This document shows, piece by piece, positions 38,401 to 47,164 of a stretch of 64,000 bases of DNA. Under the pieces are notes generated by a model. The model ran no database searches and had not been told where the DNA came from. It saw only the letters and a program-made list of their open reading frames with translations. The DNA is from Alitta virens. Its lineage: Eukaryota > Annelida > Polychaeta > Phyllodocida > Nereididae. The position numbers and the translations under genes were made by a program. Location: contig OW028574.1 of assembly GCA_932294295.1 (NCBI GenBank), positions 31,876,145 to 31,940,144 on the forward strand. The letters are read 5' to 3'. The stretch's first letter is position 1, and each line of letters starts with the position of its first letter.

Positions 38401-41400
38401 GAATGCATGAAGCGCGCTCTACAAGTAGAGACCCTCACCTTAAAAGGTTATATGGTCAGAAACATACTTGACCCTCCCAGTGCTTCCTTATCATGCTTAT
38501 ATTGTATACTAAGTTCGTCCTTGGCCTGGCCCGTACCCTCTGATCTGCTTAAAACATAGAACCACATAGCTTCATATGAAAATAGATCAGCTTTAAAGTA
38601 AATCCAAAGCTATGTCTACAAAGGTTGGAGATGAATAAAAAATAGGTCACCATGTTCGAAATCACCAAATAATTTATCTCGATGACCTTTTTACAGTGTA
38701 TATTCATATTTATTTTATCGGTTTGTATTTTTTAACTGTGATGGTTTTAGGGGAGAGTGGGAAACCGTGAGACACGCCTGCAAGAATTAAAAGCATGAGG
38801 TGTTCTAAATTTCACTTTTTGGGTTTTACATCAGGTAAAGTAATTTGTACGCACACGAGTTTTTAATCCCATTTTCCAAAATTTGGAGATAATGGAGATC
38901 ATCTAATAGTATTCAAAACCTTGGATATTGGTTTTTAATTCCAGTTATTAATAAAAAGTGCTGTAGCCATAGTTCAGCTGGCTATACAGAGGTAGGCCAT
39001 ATCTGCATGGATTTACGGGGCACCCTAATCGGTTGATATACAGTAGACATAATTATAATGTAAAGCAGCAATGACGAGATCATCTTAGAGGAGTCCCCCA
39101 GCTCTACACGATTTAATGTTAACAGTGTAATATGTAGGCCTATAAAGAAAAATAGAGCAAATAAATGTGATCTGAATCTGACGTGAATCTGCGTAACATC
39201 ATCGTGTGCACTTTAAGTTTATTATCTCATCATTACATCTTCCTCTGACTGCTGGTAAAATAACCTAAGCTTCAGACTAGTAGCGATGGACAATAACAGG
39301 AACTTGCTACCTAAAATATGGGTTAGGCCTATAATATTCGGAGACATACTATCAACTTGTATCAAGCCATGTCTCACTCTGTCCCATAGCAGCTGCTTAG
39401 CTTGTCTCACAGTATCGGCAGAGAACAATGCGACATCTTATCTTACACATTTGAGGTAGAAACCTGAGGTAGGAAGCCAATTTTTCCCTACTTTTAGAAT
39501 TTTTGTCAAGATTGAAAACCAAAACATAGGCTGCTGCAGCAGCATACCCTAGGAAAATTTGAGAAAATTAAACAATGAATATTGGTTTAACTGTAAAATT
39601 TTGACTTAACTGATTTATGGGGCCAAAATGAGAAACATATTGCAATATAGGCCTAATGTTGCAGTACAGCATTGCTTAGATAGTTGTAATTAGTGTGCCT
39701 ATAGAAAAATGACAGAAGGGCAAATTATCATAATTCTTGCCAATTATTTAGGTATTTTTTTTCATAAATATGATTCTTACATACAAATAGTATGACAGTA
39801 AAGAACCATCTGAGTTTGCCCTGTGCGCGGCGTGTTTATATAATAATTATTATATTATATATAAATATGCTTTTATTGACATATAGCGCGGGTGCGGACG
39901 TTTGTGCACCGGACCAAATTACCGTTTGCCGACTTCGAACGGCACTCGATCTATTATAATAACCTCAAGGTAAACATTGTTCATGGCCCAAAGCGACGTC
40001 TACGGCCCATACCGGCACTGACATCACAAATTTCGCATATTTCGGTCAATCAGAGAGCAGTATTTTCTTCAGCCCTTACTGACAAAATGTGCAATTCAGT
40101 CAGGAATTCCCTCTCGTAGCAGCACAGGAAGGCCTAAAACAACTTTTGGCATGTGAGGAAAAGTTGTAAACCATATTTGGGACAACTCTGTGCATAATTT
40201 GGGGTGCTGCATGGTCGATATATATATAATACAGGCCGCGGGGTTTTCGTCACAGGCTGAAGTGTTTGTGGGAGCAATCATTTTTGCCGCTGCCAACTAC
40301 CTGCCTTCTCAGACGGATATCTCGCTCAATATTTGGTCTATTTTCGATCCGAAAACATGTACAGAATAAGCATTCATGAGCTATACTTAACGATAAACTA
40401 TCATTCTGTTACAGAAGATCGCATTCAAAAGTTTTGAATTGAACGACGCCCTTCATGACGTTCGCCATGACGCCAGCGAACTTGCTTCTCTACTTTCTCG
40501 TAGGCCTACTTGTATCTTGGTCAATATTTGGTCTGTGCAACACGATGGAATTCAATTTTAATTGATGCTGCCTATCTTTCACATAAATTCACTTAAACTA
40601 TTCACGTTTGCCTCGCCGTTCGACAATCTCGCGTGAAGAAAAACACCTAGGGTACCATTGAACATGAGCGAGATTGACATTTTTCTGATTTCTTCTAGTG
40701 GGTCACATGACTTCCCAGTTTGATCATGCCGTCTACGGCCTGTGGGCCTTCGGCTAATTATACCACACAGAAATTAGTTCTAGTGTGTGCACTTTATACA
40801 TTAACCTCTGAGAACATGTATGTTCAAAATTTTACCGAATAAATATATACATTCCCCCAAAAATGATCATACCATAATCTGAATTAACTGAATCAAATAT
40901 TGAAATAATATTACAAATTTAGGAGTGGCTTCAAGAAATCAGGGAAAGACGGCTCAAAGGCCGGGACAAAAGGATAGCCTACTAGGCCTATATAATAATA
41001 TAGGTCTATTGTTAAATTTTTAAAAACTCATATTTTTTATTATTAAATATTTGTTTTTAGACAGACAAACTCTATCCCTTTTTTTTTCCATGTACCTGGT
41101 GATATTGATTTATGATCTTGATTTATTGCAAACTTTTGTGAGGGGGGGGGGGCTAGCTGTCTTAGAAGGGGACTCCTGATTTTGTTATTTTTATACACTT
41201 ATACACTGTTCAAAATAATTGTTCCGAGTTCTGTCATATAAACCTTATGAATAGGCCTGACCATGCTGTCATTTATATATTATTCCTCATAAAAGACTTA
41301 ATGGTATTCATACATTTAATAAATGTAGGCCCATGTGTACAAAATATTATGTAGAAATTAACCCCATGACCATGTTGGGTCTTTACAACAGAAACTCTCT

Positions 41401-43609
41401 CTGATAGGCCCTAGACTAGAACGCTTAATTCAGTCTTATCATATGCTTATAGGTATAAACTATATATGGGGACTGTCTGGCCTAAGTTTGAATAGTTCTA
41501 AGCCATAGAATGTTTAAATAATATAGGCATAGGTCCTATGTCAAGATTCGAAATTATATAAAACAGCAAGGTCATTTAACAGGCCTATCTGTAGCTGACA
41601 GGCCTCCTAACTCCAATTAATACTAATGATACGTAAACTGATGATGACATGCCTCATGCAACCCATGTTAAAAGGCCATGTATACCTAGTGCAGCTGTAT
41701 AGGTCTATATCTTAGATAATTACATCAATAATGTTACTTCAGTCCTGGTCACTCACACTGATCGAGAAAACGCCTAATTGTGCAGGGGCAGATTCGGGAA
41801 TTTGTGATAGGGGGGCGCAGCCAACATTAGTAGACTACTTTCATGGGAGGGTCCCCCGGGAGGGGGGGGGGGTTAGAACCTAATGGGATTTTTCTCTGAA
41901 AAAAATGGGCGCATGCCCCTACTCCATTAATCCGCCCCTGAGTAGATAATGCGAGCACTTGTACGACAGATGGCGTTAGACGCACATTAATTAGCTCACA
42001 TAACATAATTACTTGCTCATTAGAGCCCTGCCACAGTAGCTCATAATTATGTGTAATAACAACAACATGGCATGACTTTGTTGTTTCTGCTACGAGGTTA
42101 AATTTATAAGTAACATTAGATCCTGTTCGAATTCTCTTTCCAATTATAGCAAACATCTATATAAATATATATGCTCCTAGACCCTGAGTAATAGGAGCTA
42201 AAAGGGTGAATTCAGGTAAAATGGGACACGCAATTGTTTTCTCTATTCTTCGCAAGATAATATGTCAAAGGAAGGTTAACTTCAGTGCATGTGTTAAACT
42301 TGTTTGATAATTATAAAATCTGACTGAAAACACTAGTATACTTTCTAATACTAACCGAACGGCAGAGAATATTTTTTTATCTTTACAATTTAAACAAAAG
42401 TGGGACAAACCCTTCAAGTAAAGTGAGACAGCTAATACATACAAATAATTAACAATTAATACCTATTAAGAATATTCATGTCATCATGTACCCTGGTAGG
42501 TATGTATAACAGTTTTTATCATTCATATGACAGGTCTACATAATTTGTTTCAAATCTAAATTTTATGTCAGTGAATATGTAATATAAATCTAAATAGTGT
42601 AATACATTTTTATCAGAGACTAGGAAATTCTAGCACAGAGCTTTATTATTATATGATATTATCTAACAAAATTTGCTCACAAAATATGTGTGGAAAACCT
42701 AATAACTTTTCAGATAATGAGATTGGTTGGTTTTGACCACAAACAGCAAACTTGGGACGTTCTGCAGACGAACACCAAAGGTCATTGGTGTCTCAAAAAT
42801 ATTCACCACTTAAATATTTTAATATGTACATTAGCACTACCTGTCATATAGAAAGAGTAACTAGAGAAGATTCTTAGCTGAAAATTAGAAACTGTCCCAC
42901 TTCACCCGATATCCCACTTTACCTGAATTCACCCTATTTTTACACTATCAGTTAATTTAATATAGACATGTTCTTTGCTCAATGCTAACAGTCAATTAAT
43001 TCATTCCATTTCTTGTCACTAATGTCAGGCCTATAATATTTCATTGTTGCTTGAATGAAATTCAGATAATTATATAATTATAATTTTTTTTATATCTCAA
43101 TTCTGCCAATACATAAATTTCATAAAACGTCTACCTGATATCTTCTCATCGTAGCCCTTGGTGAAGTAGAGCAGGGCCTTTGCAGCTCTCTCCGGGGTTT
43201 TCAGAAGGCCCTGCCTGGAGGGATCCTCCCCAACTGACATTAGGAGAGACCTGTAGGATTGCCTCATTTCTGCCAGGGCCTGTTCCTTGTTTTCTGCCCT
43301 GTGTCTTTCATCCATACGTGGACTTGGGCTGTACAAAGATCTGTGAGCCCTGTGCGAATGGTCCTCATCGTCCCCAATATATCTAGGTATGTGTGTCGGT
43401 AGTGTTAATTCTTGCAATTTCGAGCTCAATTCCAGTCCCAAATTTTTGATGGATTCCTTTGCTTGGGGTTTCGTTGTTGTGGCTTTTAAAGATCCTACTC
43501 CATTGGTGACGTGAATTGGACTGACGTCGCTGGAGTCTCCTGAAGATACCGAATTCATTTCAACAAAGGGAAAACAATAAATGATGTCAGCACACTCCCA
43601 CTTCTGCAT
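20324..43609 (-). CDS. GCH1: GTP cyclohydrolase I, complete six-exon gene
   Basis: GCH1 converts GTP to 7,8-dihydroneopterin triphosphate, the first and rate-limiting step of tetrahydrobiopterin synthesis, as a cytosolic homodecamer. Exons in transcript order: 43609/43558-43135, 27760-27651, 26367-26312, 26072-26041, 21010-20926 and 20456-20324. All junctions are GT/AG and in phase, and the small 32-bp exon matches the vertebrate layout. The start at 43558 gives 279 residues; an upstream in-frame ATG at 43609 gives 296. Key motifs: [13 protein letters not shown], the zinc-site CEHH (exon 2) and the third ligand Cys in HMCMV (exon 6), GLSKLAR, and the C-terminal [13 protein letters not shown]. 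The first ~95 residues are a variable Ser/Thr-rich extension. A TATA-like box and CRE lie upstream. Intron 1 (15.4 kb) is transposon-rich. Confidence 0.95.
20926..21010 (-). CDS. GCH1: GCH1 exon 5
   Basis: Encodes [16 protein letters not shown] and [11 protein letters not shown]; 85 bp with donor GTAAG and acceptor TTGCAG on the - strand. Confidence 0.95.
23250..23795. repeat. Diverged direct repeat, about 220-bp units
   Basis: Units near 23250-23475 and 23563-23795 share long stretches around GGGGAAAATGTG and CTCAACTACTATT, with many substitutions. An old duplication. Confidence 0.65.
24088..24180 (+). repeat. Dispersed repeat copy A (GAGTTTCCAGGGACCCT family)
   Basis: Shares GAGTTTCCAGGGACCCT and the phrase gaatcgaaga..ataggtcaa with copies at 26815-26940 (reverse orientation) and 27165-27385. 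The copies differ in gaps and substitutions. Confidence 0.65.
24310..24445 (+). repeat. Dispersed repeat copy, partner at 39520-39652
   Basis: Reverse-complement similarity to 39520-39652. Shared words include TTAATTTTCTCAAATTTTCC and 'gctgcggcagcctatgttt' against 'gctgcagcagcctatgttt'. Both copies lie inside GCH1 introns. Confidence 0.7.
26041..26072 (-). CDS. GCH1: GCH1 exon 4 (32 bp micro-exon)
   Basis: Encodes [10 protein letters not shown]. Flanked by TTTTCCAG acceptor and GTAAGAC donor on the - strand. Its size and content match the short exon 4 of vertebrate GCH1. Confidence 0.95.
26312..26367 (-). CDS. GCH1: GCH1 exon 3
   Basis: Encodes [19 protein letters not shown]; 56 bp, acceptor GTTTCAG and donor GTGAGT on the - strand. 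Confidence 0.95.
26815..26940 (-). repeat. Dispersed repeat copy B
   Basis: Reverse-oriented relative of 24088-24180 and 27165-27385 (AGGGTCCCTGGAAACTC). Confidence 0.65.
27165..27385 (+). repeat. Dispersed repeat copy C
   Basis: The longest of the three copies: 'gacctatggtcctcgattcaa' on the left and GAGTTTCCAGGGACCCT on the right. Together with copy B it makes a loose inverted pair that could fold in the GCH1 pre-mRNA. Confidence 0.65.
27651..27760 (-). CDS. GCH1: GCH1 exon 2 with CEHH zinc site
   Basis: 110 bp encoding [19 protein letters not shown] then [14 protein letters not shown]. It provides two zinc ligands (Cys and His of CEHH). Donor GTAAGT and acceptor GTTCCAG on the - strand. 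Confidence 0.95.
29030..29100 (-). repeat. SINE tail fragment
   Basis: The words GGGCTTTACGTCCTGTATTT and TCGCACTTG match the SINE-like copy near 46274-46310 (gggctttatgtcctgtatttctgcacctg). A 5'-truncated fragment. Confidence 0.5.
29347..29790. repeat. Imperfect tandem repeat, 231-bp unit
   Basis: Two units start at 29347 and 29578 with GCAATTCAGGCTTTATGAGTG. They share 'cccttttacagtcatgtagtac' and 'cacgtaaacttcctaacattc', with scattered substitutions. Confidence 0.85.
30527..30552. repeat. (TATCTTATCC)n short tandem repeat
   Basis: About 2.5 copies of a 10-bp unit. Confidence 0.7.
33948..34028 (+). repeat. tRNA-derived SINE head
   Basis: A pol III A box-like TGGTTTAGAGG (about 33957) and a B box-like GGTTCAAATTC (about 34009) occur at tRNA-like spacing, but the acceptor stem does not pair, so this is a SINE rather than a tRNA gene. 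Confidence 0.5.
34120..34200 (+). repeat. tRNA-like SINE fragment (B box)
   Basis: CCTGGGTTCAATCCCAGG is a perfect T-arm-like stem-loop with a B box. The A-box side is degraded. Confidence 0.45.
34900..34986 (+). mobile_element. Candidate 3' part of an LTR
   Basis: AATAAA at 34944-34949 is followed by sequence ending in CCACA at 34986, immediately before a primer-binding-site-like TGGTAGCAGAG. The LTR start was not resolved, and no second LTR was found downstream. Confidence 0.4.
34987..34998 (+). other. Putative retroelement primer-binding site (tRNA-iMet type)
   Basis: TGGTAGCAGAG is complementary to the 3' end of metazoan initiator tRNA-Met (including its CCA). It sits directly after the candidate LTR end, as in LTR retrotransposons. 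Confidence 0.45.
34999..36864. other. Non-coding stretch, possible retroelement leader
   Basis: It begins with a C homopolymer (about 35012-35028). No long frame is seen. It may be the leader of the same degraded LTR element or ordinary intron. Confidence 0.35.
36900..37010. repeat. ACTGGTACTTGACTATCA minisatellite
   Basis: About five imperfect copies of a unit of roughly 20 bp. Confidence 0.7.
37141..37212 (+). pseudogene. Short open segment, possible gag start
   Basis: ATGATGGCTGAGTCT begins a 23-codon frame (MAESKGAQG...). A similar ATGGCTGAGTCTGAG recurs at 38301. It could be the start of the retroelement gag. Weak evidence. Confidence 0.25.
37215..37553 (-). pseudogene. Ty3/Gypsy RNase H end and linker, inverted fragment
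   Basis: On the - strand the frame starts [21 protein letters not shown], the typical end of a Gypsy RNase H domain, then runs through the linker to GTADGV and VVQVVVP. The same GTADGV and VVQVVVP segments occur on the + strand at 37578-37710 in the integrase fragment, so the linker is duplicated in opposite orientation. No reverse transcriptase or protease is present. A non-functional remnant. Confidence 0.75.
37575..38182 (+). pseudogene. Ty3/Gypsy integrase, truncated
   Basis: The frame contains the integrase zinc-binding module (H-x-H spacing in HDKMGHLG, then CGAC) followed by the start of the catalytic core: MDFLSIE with the first Asp and [18 protein letters not shown] with the second region. 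The core breaks off after YGVNP, before the DDE Glu, and the frame closes shortly after. Integrase would join retroelement cDNA to chromosomal DNA; this copy cannot. It lies in GCH1 intron 1, antisense to the gene. Confidence 0.85.
38183..41782. other. Intron sequence with a dispersed repeat
   Basis: Apart from the repeat at 39520-39652 (reverse partner of 24310-24445), I see no gene or RNA here. Confidence 0.45.
39520..39652 (-). repeat. Dispersed repeat copy, partner of 24310-24445
   Basis: Reverse complement of the 24.3-kb copy, with many substitutions. Within the GCH1 primary transcript the two could base-pair. Confidence 0.7.
41783..41940. mobile_element. 158-bp MITE with hAT-like termini
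   Basis: The left end CAGGGGCAGATT and right end AATCCGCCCCTG are inverted repeats of the CAGGGGCGGATT type. The interior is non-coding with a G tract. hAT elements commonly begin CAGGG and make 8-bp duplications; I could not see an intact duplication here. Confidence 0.65.
42203..42935. mobile_element. 733-bp element with 24-bp terminal inverted repeats
   Basis: GGGTGAATTCAGGTAAAATG (left, from 42204) is mirrored by the right end at 42912-42935, with one mismatch over 24 bp (AAAATGGGA against AAAGTGGGA). TAAAA also lies on the outer side of both ends. Non-coding interior. A non-autonomous DNA transposon of a family I do not recognise. Confidence 0.75.
43135..43609 (-). CDS. GCH1: GCH1 exon 1
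   Basis: Two in-frame ATGs: 43609 (MQKWECAD) and 43558 (MNSVSSGD). The second is preferred because the first would lie only about 15-20 bp from the start site predicted by the TATA-like box, though it cannot be excluded. The exon ends in GYDEKIS with donor GTAGAC and contains the [20 protein letters not shown] motif of the family. Confidence 0.9.
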
Positions 43610-43649
43610 CTGCAGCTACTGTCAAGTGCTCCCTGCAAGATCTGCACCT

Positions 43650-43700
43650 CATTATTTATACCAGAGGGAGAATCCTGGGCTGGCGCGCATGTGACGTCAC
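43650..43700 (-). promoter_or_regulatory. GCH1 core promoter: TATA-like box and CRE
   Basis: On the - strand a palindromic CRE (TGACGTCA, 43692-43699) lies about 32 bp upstream of TATAAATA (43653-43660), which in turn is about 95 bp upstream of the preferred GCH1 start. Mammalian GCH1 promoters are known to respond to cAMP through a proximal CRE with a CCAAT box; I see the CRE but no adjacent CCAAT box here. Confidence 0.6.
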
Positions 43701-43799
43701 GACTGAGGAAACCCCCCATAAACAAACGAGCGGAAATCACCTCATGGGACAAGAGAAGAAGGATCTGACACTCCCGAAAACTAGAAAGCGAGTTGCAGG

Positions 43800-44102
43800 A
43801 TCACACAGCAATTACGTCAGCGTTAACCAGTATATGATACGTGTAAATACCCAGCCAACAATGGTGAGTTATTGATATGCCATATGGGCAGTAAGGGTCA
43901 TTCCGCACAATCCACAGGAACGGTGCACCTTGTCCTTGTTGGGAGTATCCAACCTCACGTCCTCAGTTTCAAGGTACTGTGCTGGAGTGTCAATTTAAAA
44001 AAGAAACAACACCCAGTGCTAGGCCTAGGCTATAAGGCCAAACAATAAAGTATTGTATATATTAACATTGGTCTGAACCAAGGACTAAACACTGCTAAAG
44101 TC
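43800..44102. other. Intergenic stretch upstream of GCH1
   Basis: No gene is seen between the GCH1 promoter and the element at 44103. Confidence 0.4.
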
Positions 44103-44792
44103 AGAATGCCAGTCAAAACAGCTACCCCCGAAAACGGCTACAGCCCAAAACGGCAAAAAAATTTAATGGCATCCCCAAAACGGCTACACCCAAAAATCCC
44201 AAATGTACAGATGACCAAAACGGTATACAGGCGATGTCCAAAACGGCTACAAGCGATGTCCAAAACGGCTACAGGCGATGTCCAAAACGGCTACAGGCGA
44301 TGTCCATAACAGCTACAAGCGATGTCAAAACGGCTACAGCCATAAATACCAAAACGGCTAAACTTTCATTTAAAACGAAGTGTAGCTACGATCACAAGGC
44401 GAAGCCACGATCGCACGTGCGTCATTGATGGTACGACCGGCGGCAATTAATGCTGACACCTGTCTAATTAAAGTTGTGCTGGTCTGTGGACGTTTTGGTC
44501 TGTAAGTGTAGCCGTTTTGGTCAGCGGGAAAAGGCACTGCAGACGTTATGGTTAAGTAGTGAAAAAGCATGTGGACGTTTTGGCTAAGGCTTTATTTATA
44601 AACCGTGTGGACGTTTTGGTTATGTCCCGAAAATTGGTGTAGGCGTTTTGGCTAAGGCTTTATAAACCGTGCGGACGTTTTGGTTATGTCCCGAAAATTT
44701 GTTTAGACGTTTTGGTTATCGTCGTGTAGCCGTTTTCGCTGTCGACGTTATGGTTGTAGACGTTTTGCCTGTAGCCGTTTCGTCCGCCACCC
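44103..44792. mobile_element. Foldback-like element with reiterated AAAACGGCTAC motifs
   Basis: The left half holds about ten copies of AAAACGGC(T) (44111-44365), several in a 22-bp unit containing GATGTCCAAAACGGCTACA. The right half holds about ten copies of the complement GTAGCCGTTTTGG or GACGTTTTGG (44489-44785). The left end has AGTCAAAACAGC, like the termini at 3436 and 6309. CTAAAGTC flanks both sides (44095-44102 and 44793-44800), a candidate 8-bp target-site duplication. No ORF. I infer a relative of the 6.3-11.0 kb transposon. Confidence 0.75.
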
Positions 44793-45311
44793 CTAAAGTC
44801 TTGGTATGAACTACATCTGTAGCTATTTTACATTCATTAGTTCAGGTACCTAATTAGAGACGCAAGCGCATCCAACTTAACCATCAGCTAATATGTACAG
44901 CATATGTGAAAATTTTAAATGCTACTACCAAATTAAAACAAATTTGGTTGGCCAACAACCGTAAAGGCTTCGGCCCAAACTCAGCTAAGCTACGAGGGAG
45001 TCTGTCATAACCTGTTTTATTTTTTTCTGTAAAAGGTAGCAAAAATGACGTGTCCCACACTTAATATTTTTGTACCCTAGTATATAAGTGAGTAACCACG
45101 AATTTGTACGTCAAGACATGCGGCTGTTTGGCCTCGATCGTACCGTGGCCTAGCTACCTCATTCTTTCTATCTTCTTCGGCTCTAACTCCATTACAACTT
45201 TCTATTCACAACGTATTCTTATCCTCCTTTTTTTTTTAAGTGAGCTCATGCTTGCTACCAATATGGCCGCCATCACGTTCCGAAAGAGGCTGAATGGCAC
45301 CATAGCGTGGT

Positions 45312-45410
45312 GGGGGTCTAGCTCAGTGGTAGCGCGCTGGGCTTCCAACCACTGGGTCCCGGGTTCAATTCCCGGTCGAGCCTATGTTGGATGGCTGTTT
45401 CATCCTTCGT
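45312..45410 (+). repeat. tRNA-derived SINE head
   Basis: A box TAGCTCAGTGG, anticodon-loop-like CTTCCAA and B box GGTTCAATTCC lie at tRNA spacing, and a T-arm stem (CCCGGG..TTCCCGG) is intact. Acceptor and anticodon stems pair poorly, and the tail continues into 'tggatggctgtttcatcc', shared with the copy at 46330-46430. Judged a SINE rather than a working tRNA. Confidence 0.65.
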
Positions 45411-45574
45411 CTCATTGCCATGGTCCCTAGAGTGGTAAAAGCTGCCAGTGATGGTTCAGATCCACCTATTTTCAGGATTGCTGATCTGACCAAGCTGTAC
45501 TAGCAGATAGGCCTGTGTCGAGGGAGTAAATACTCTTATTATCGATTATCGCTTGGCAGCACTGCTGCTCGAAA

Positions 45575-46330
45575 ATTATCGACCAGCCACTGTTGTAAAC
45601 ATGTTGTGAACTCTTTTTTGATTATAATGCCAACGCTCTGTGTATAGTATGACGACGTTCATGACATGTTGACTTGTTTCACGGAATTGACGGCTGTACA
45701 GAAAACTCGAAAATACTTGAGAGTATTGATCGATTTGGAGGCCTTGAGTATCGATTTTAGGCATAACCCTCGATAAACAGCCCTACCAGCAGAGGCTGAG
45801 CAGCTCGATATTGACATGCTTACACATCTGATATGCTACTCAATAGGACCAGCTAGAAATTGTATTTTGCACATCCCCCAGCTGGCAATTCATCACAAAG
45901 GAAGAGATATGCTACTGGCTTTTGAGAAAGATGAGGGCTAACAACAATGAACTAGTGTAAAATTTGTAAATTAAGATCATAAAAAAAAAAATAGTGTAAC
46001 CTGTGACCCATCGCAACCTAAATTTTTGGTAAACTATTCATTTAGTGTATCGATCAAAAGGCACCACCAGCCCATATAGAGTAATACTGTATGAATTTTC
46101 TTTAGGATCCGATATATTAAAGTGTTACTGCTCACCCACCACTATAAATAGTTGTCGGTTCTATTTGATGCGTTGCAACTCTTCTCCAACCTTTTTCATG
46201 TCCATGTTTACAAATTGAAGATGTCTGATTGACTGAGACAGTGAGAGGCCGTGGGTGGTGGGTGAATTAATTAGGGCTTTATGTCCTGTATTTCTGCACC
46301 TGATAGGCTAATTAAGACAGGCAATGTGAC
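45575..46330. other. Intergenic stretch
   Basis: No gene is seen. It contains the first copy of a 40-bp direct repeat (GTGACCCATCGCAACCTAAA, about 46001), repeated near 46494. Confidence 0.4.
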
Positions 46331-46535
46331 AATGGATGAAACAGCCATTCAACTTGGGCTCAACCAGGAGTTGAACCTGAGAACCAGTGGTTGGAAGCCC
46401 ACTGAGCTATAGGCTTCCACTCGGCTGAGAGGGCGTTGCTTTTGTGAAGTGAGGTCAAATAAAAAAAGATAATATTTGGAAACGGTGTAAACTGTGACCC
46501 ATCGCAACCTAAATTTCAGGTAAACTATTCATAAC
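46001..46535. repeat. Direct repeat pair around the reverse SINE
   Basis: GTGACCCATCGCAACCTAAA followed by 'ggtaaactattcat' occurs at about 46001-46042 and 46494-46535. The two copies bracket the reverse SINE. Confidence 0.7.
46255..46435 (-). repeat. tRNA-derived SINE, reverse copy
   Basis: On the - strand it reads TAGCTCAGTGGGCTTCCAACC, then a B box-like GGTTCAACTCC and the tail 'atggctgtttcatcc', followed by the 'cataaagccct' end shared with 29030-29100. Same family as 45312-45410. Confidence 0.65.
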
Positions 46536-46539
46536 GCCC

Positions 46540-47074
46540 GTCCATCAAAGGGACACAGTCACACTAGTGATAATAACCCTCTTTGTTCAGCTTCACTGAA
46601 GATTAAAAAGATACATGGCTTTGGAAACTTGTTTCTTCCCAGTGGAAACATGTACTGATAATATATAATATCCTCAATTCCTCATGTCATGTTATTAAAT
46701 CAGTTATATATTGTGTATCTGTTGAGAGAAGATATTTGTATATAATATTATAAACAGTGACTAAATTGAAAATTAATGTCATGCAACACCAAGCCAAAGA
46801 ATTAATAAGCAATATGGTAAGGATAAGTAATAAAATATCTTTGACATTAGAGAATGATTCTTCAGACATGTTTTCACGCGTGATTTTATTTATTTTTTAC
46901 ATTGTTTATTTATAACACACCACCTAAAAACTTGCCTCCTGGGCTGTCTTTAATGACCAAATTGATCAATTCCTTGGGTGACCTCTAATAGCTAATATAT
47001 ATTGTTAGGTATAGCTGTAACTTCTTACTCAATGAAACTACAGGTACAGAACTGTTTTTTATTTTTTTATTTCA
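46540..47074. other. Upstream region of FANCL
   Basis: AT-rich. A splice-acceptor-like tttatttcag (ending 47075) just before the FANCL ATG suggests an upstream non-coding exon, which I did not find. No TATA box was identified. Confidence 0.4.
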
Positions 47075-47077
47075 GTA

Positions 47078-47164
47078 ATGATGTCATTGTTGACTATTTG
47101 TCCAACTCTGGTTCCCATTGTGCGAGATAATTATGTGCATTACACAGGATACTTAACAGTTAAG
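47078..47164 (+). CDS. FANCL: FANCL exon 1 (first coding)
   Basis: Tandem ATGs at 47078 and 47081. Ends TGYLTVK with donor GTCTGT, a weaker but usable site. Confidence 0.75.

Larger units (their letters stand above)
27761..43134. other. GCH1 intron 1 (15.4 kb), transposon-rich
   Basis: No additional host exon was found. It includes a SINE fragment (29030-29100), a 231-bp tandem repeat (29347-29790), tRNA-like SINE heads (33950-34215), Gypsy remnants (about 34.8-38.2 kb), an hAT-like MITE (41783-41940) and an inverted-repeat element (42203-42935). The remainder is AT-rich sequence in which I see nothing further. Confidence 0.6.

Noticed and set aside
43097..43134. Extension of GCH1 exon 1 through the in-frame [12 protein letters not shown]
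   Set aside because: The donor GTAGAC at 43134 joins in phase to exon 2, which continues the conserved protein; the read-through is intron.
45312..45388. tRNA gene with TCC-type anticodon loop
   Set aside because: A and B boxes and the T arm are good, but the acceptor and anticodon stems do not pair properly and the sequence continues into a shared SINE tail.
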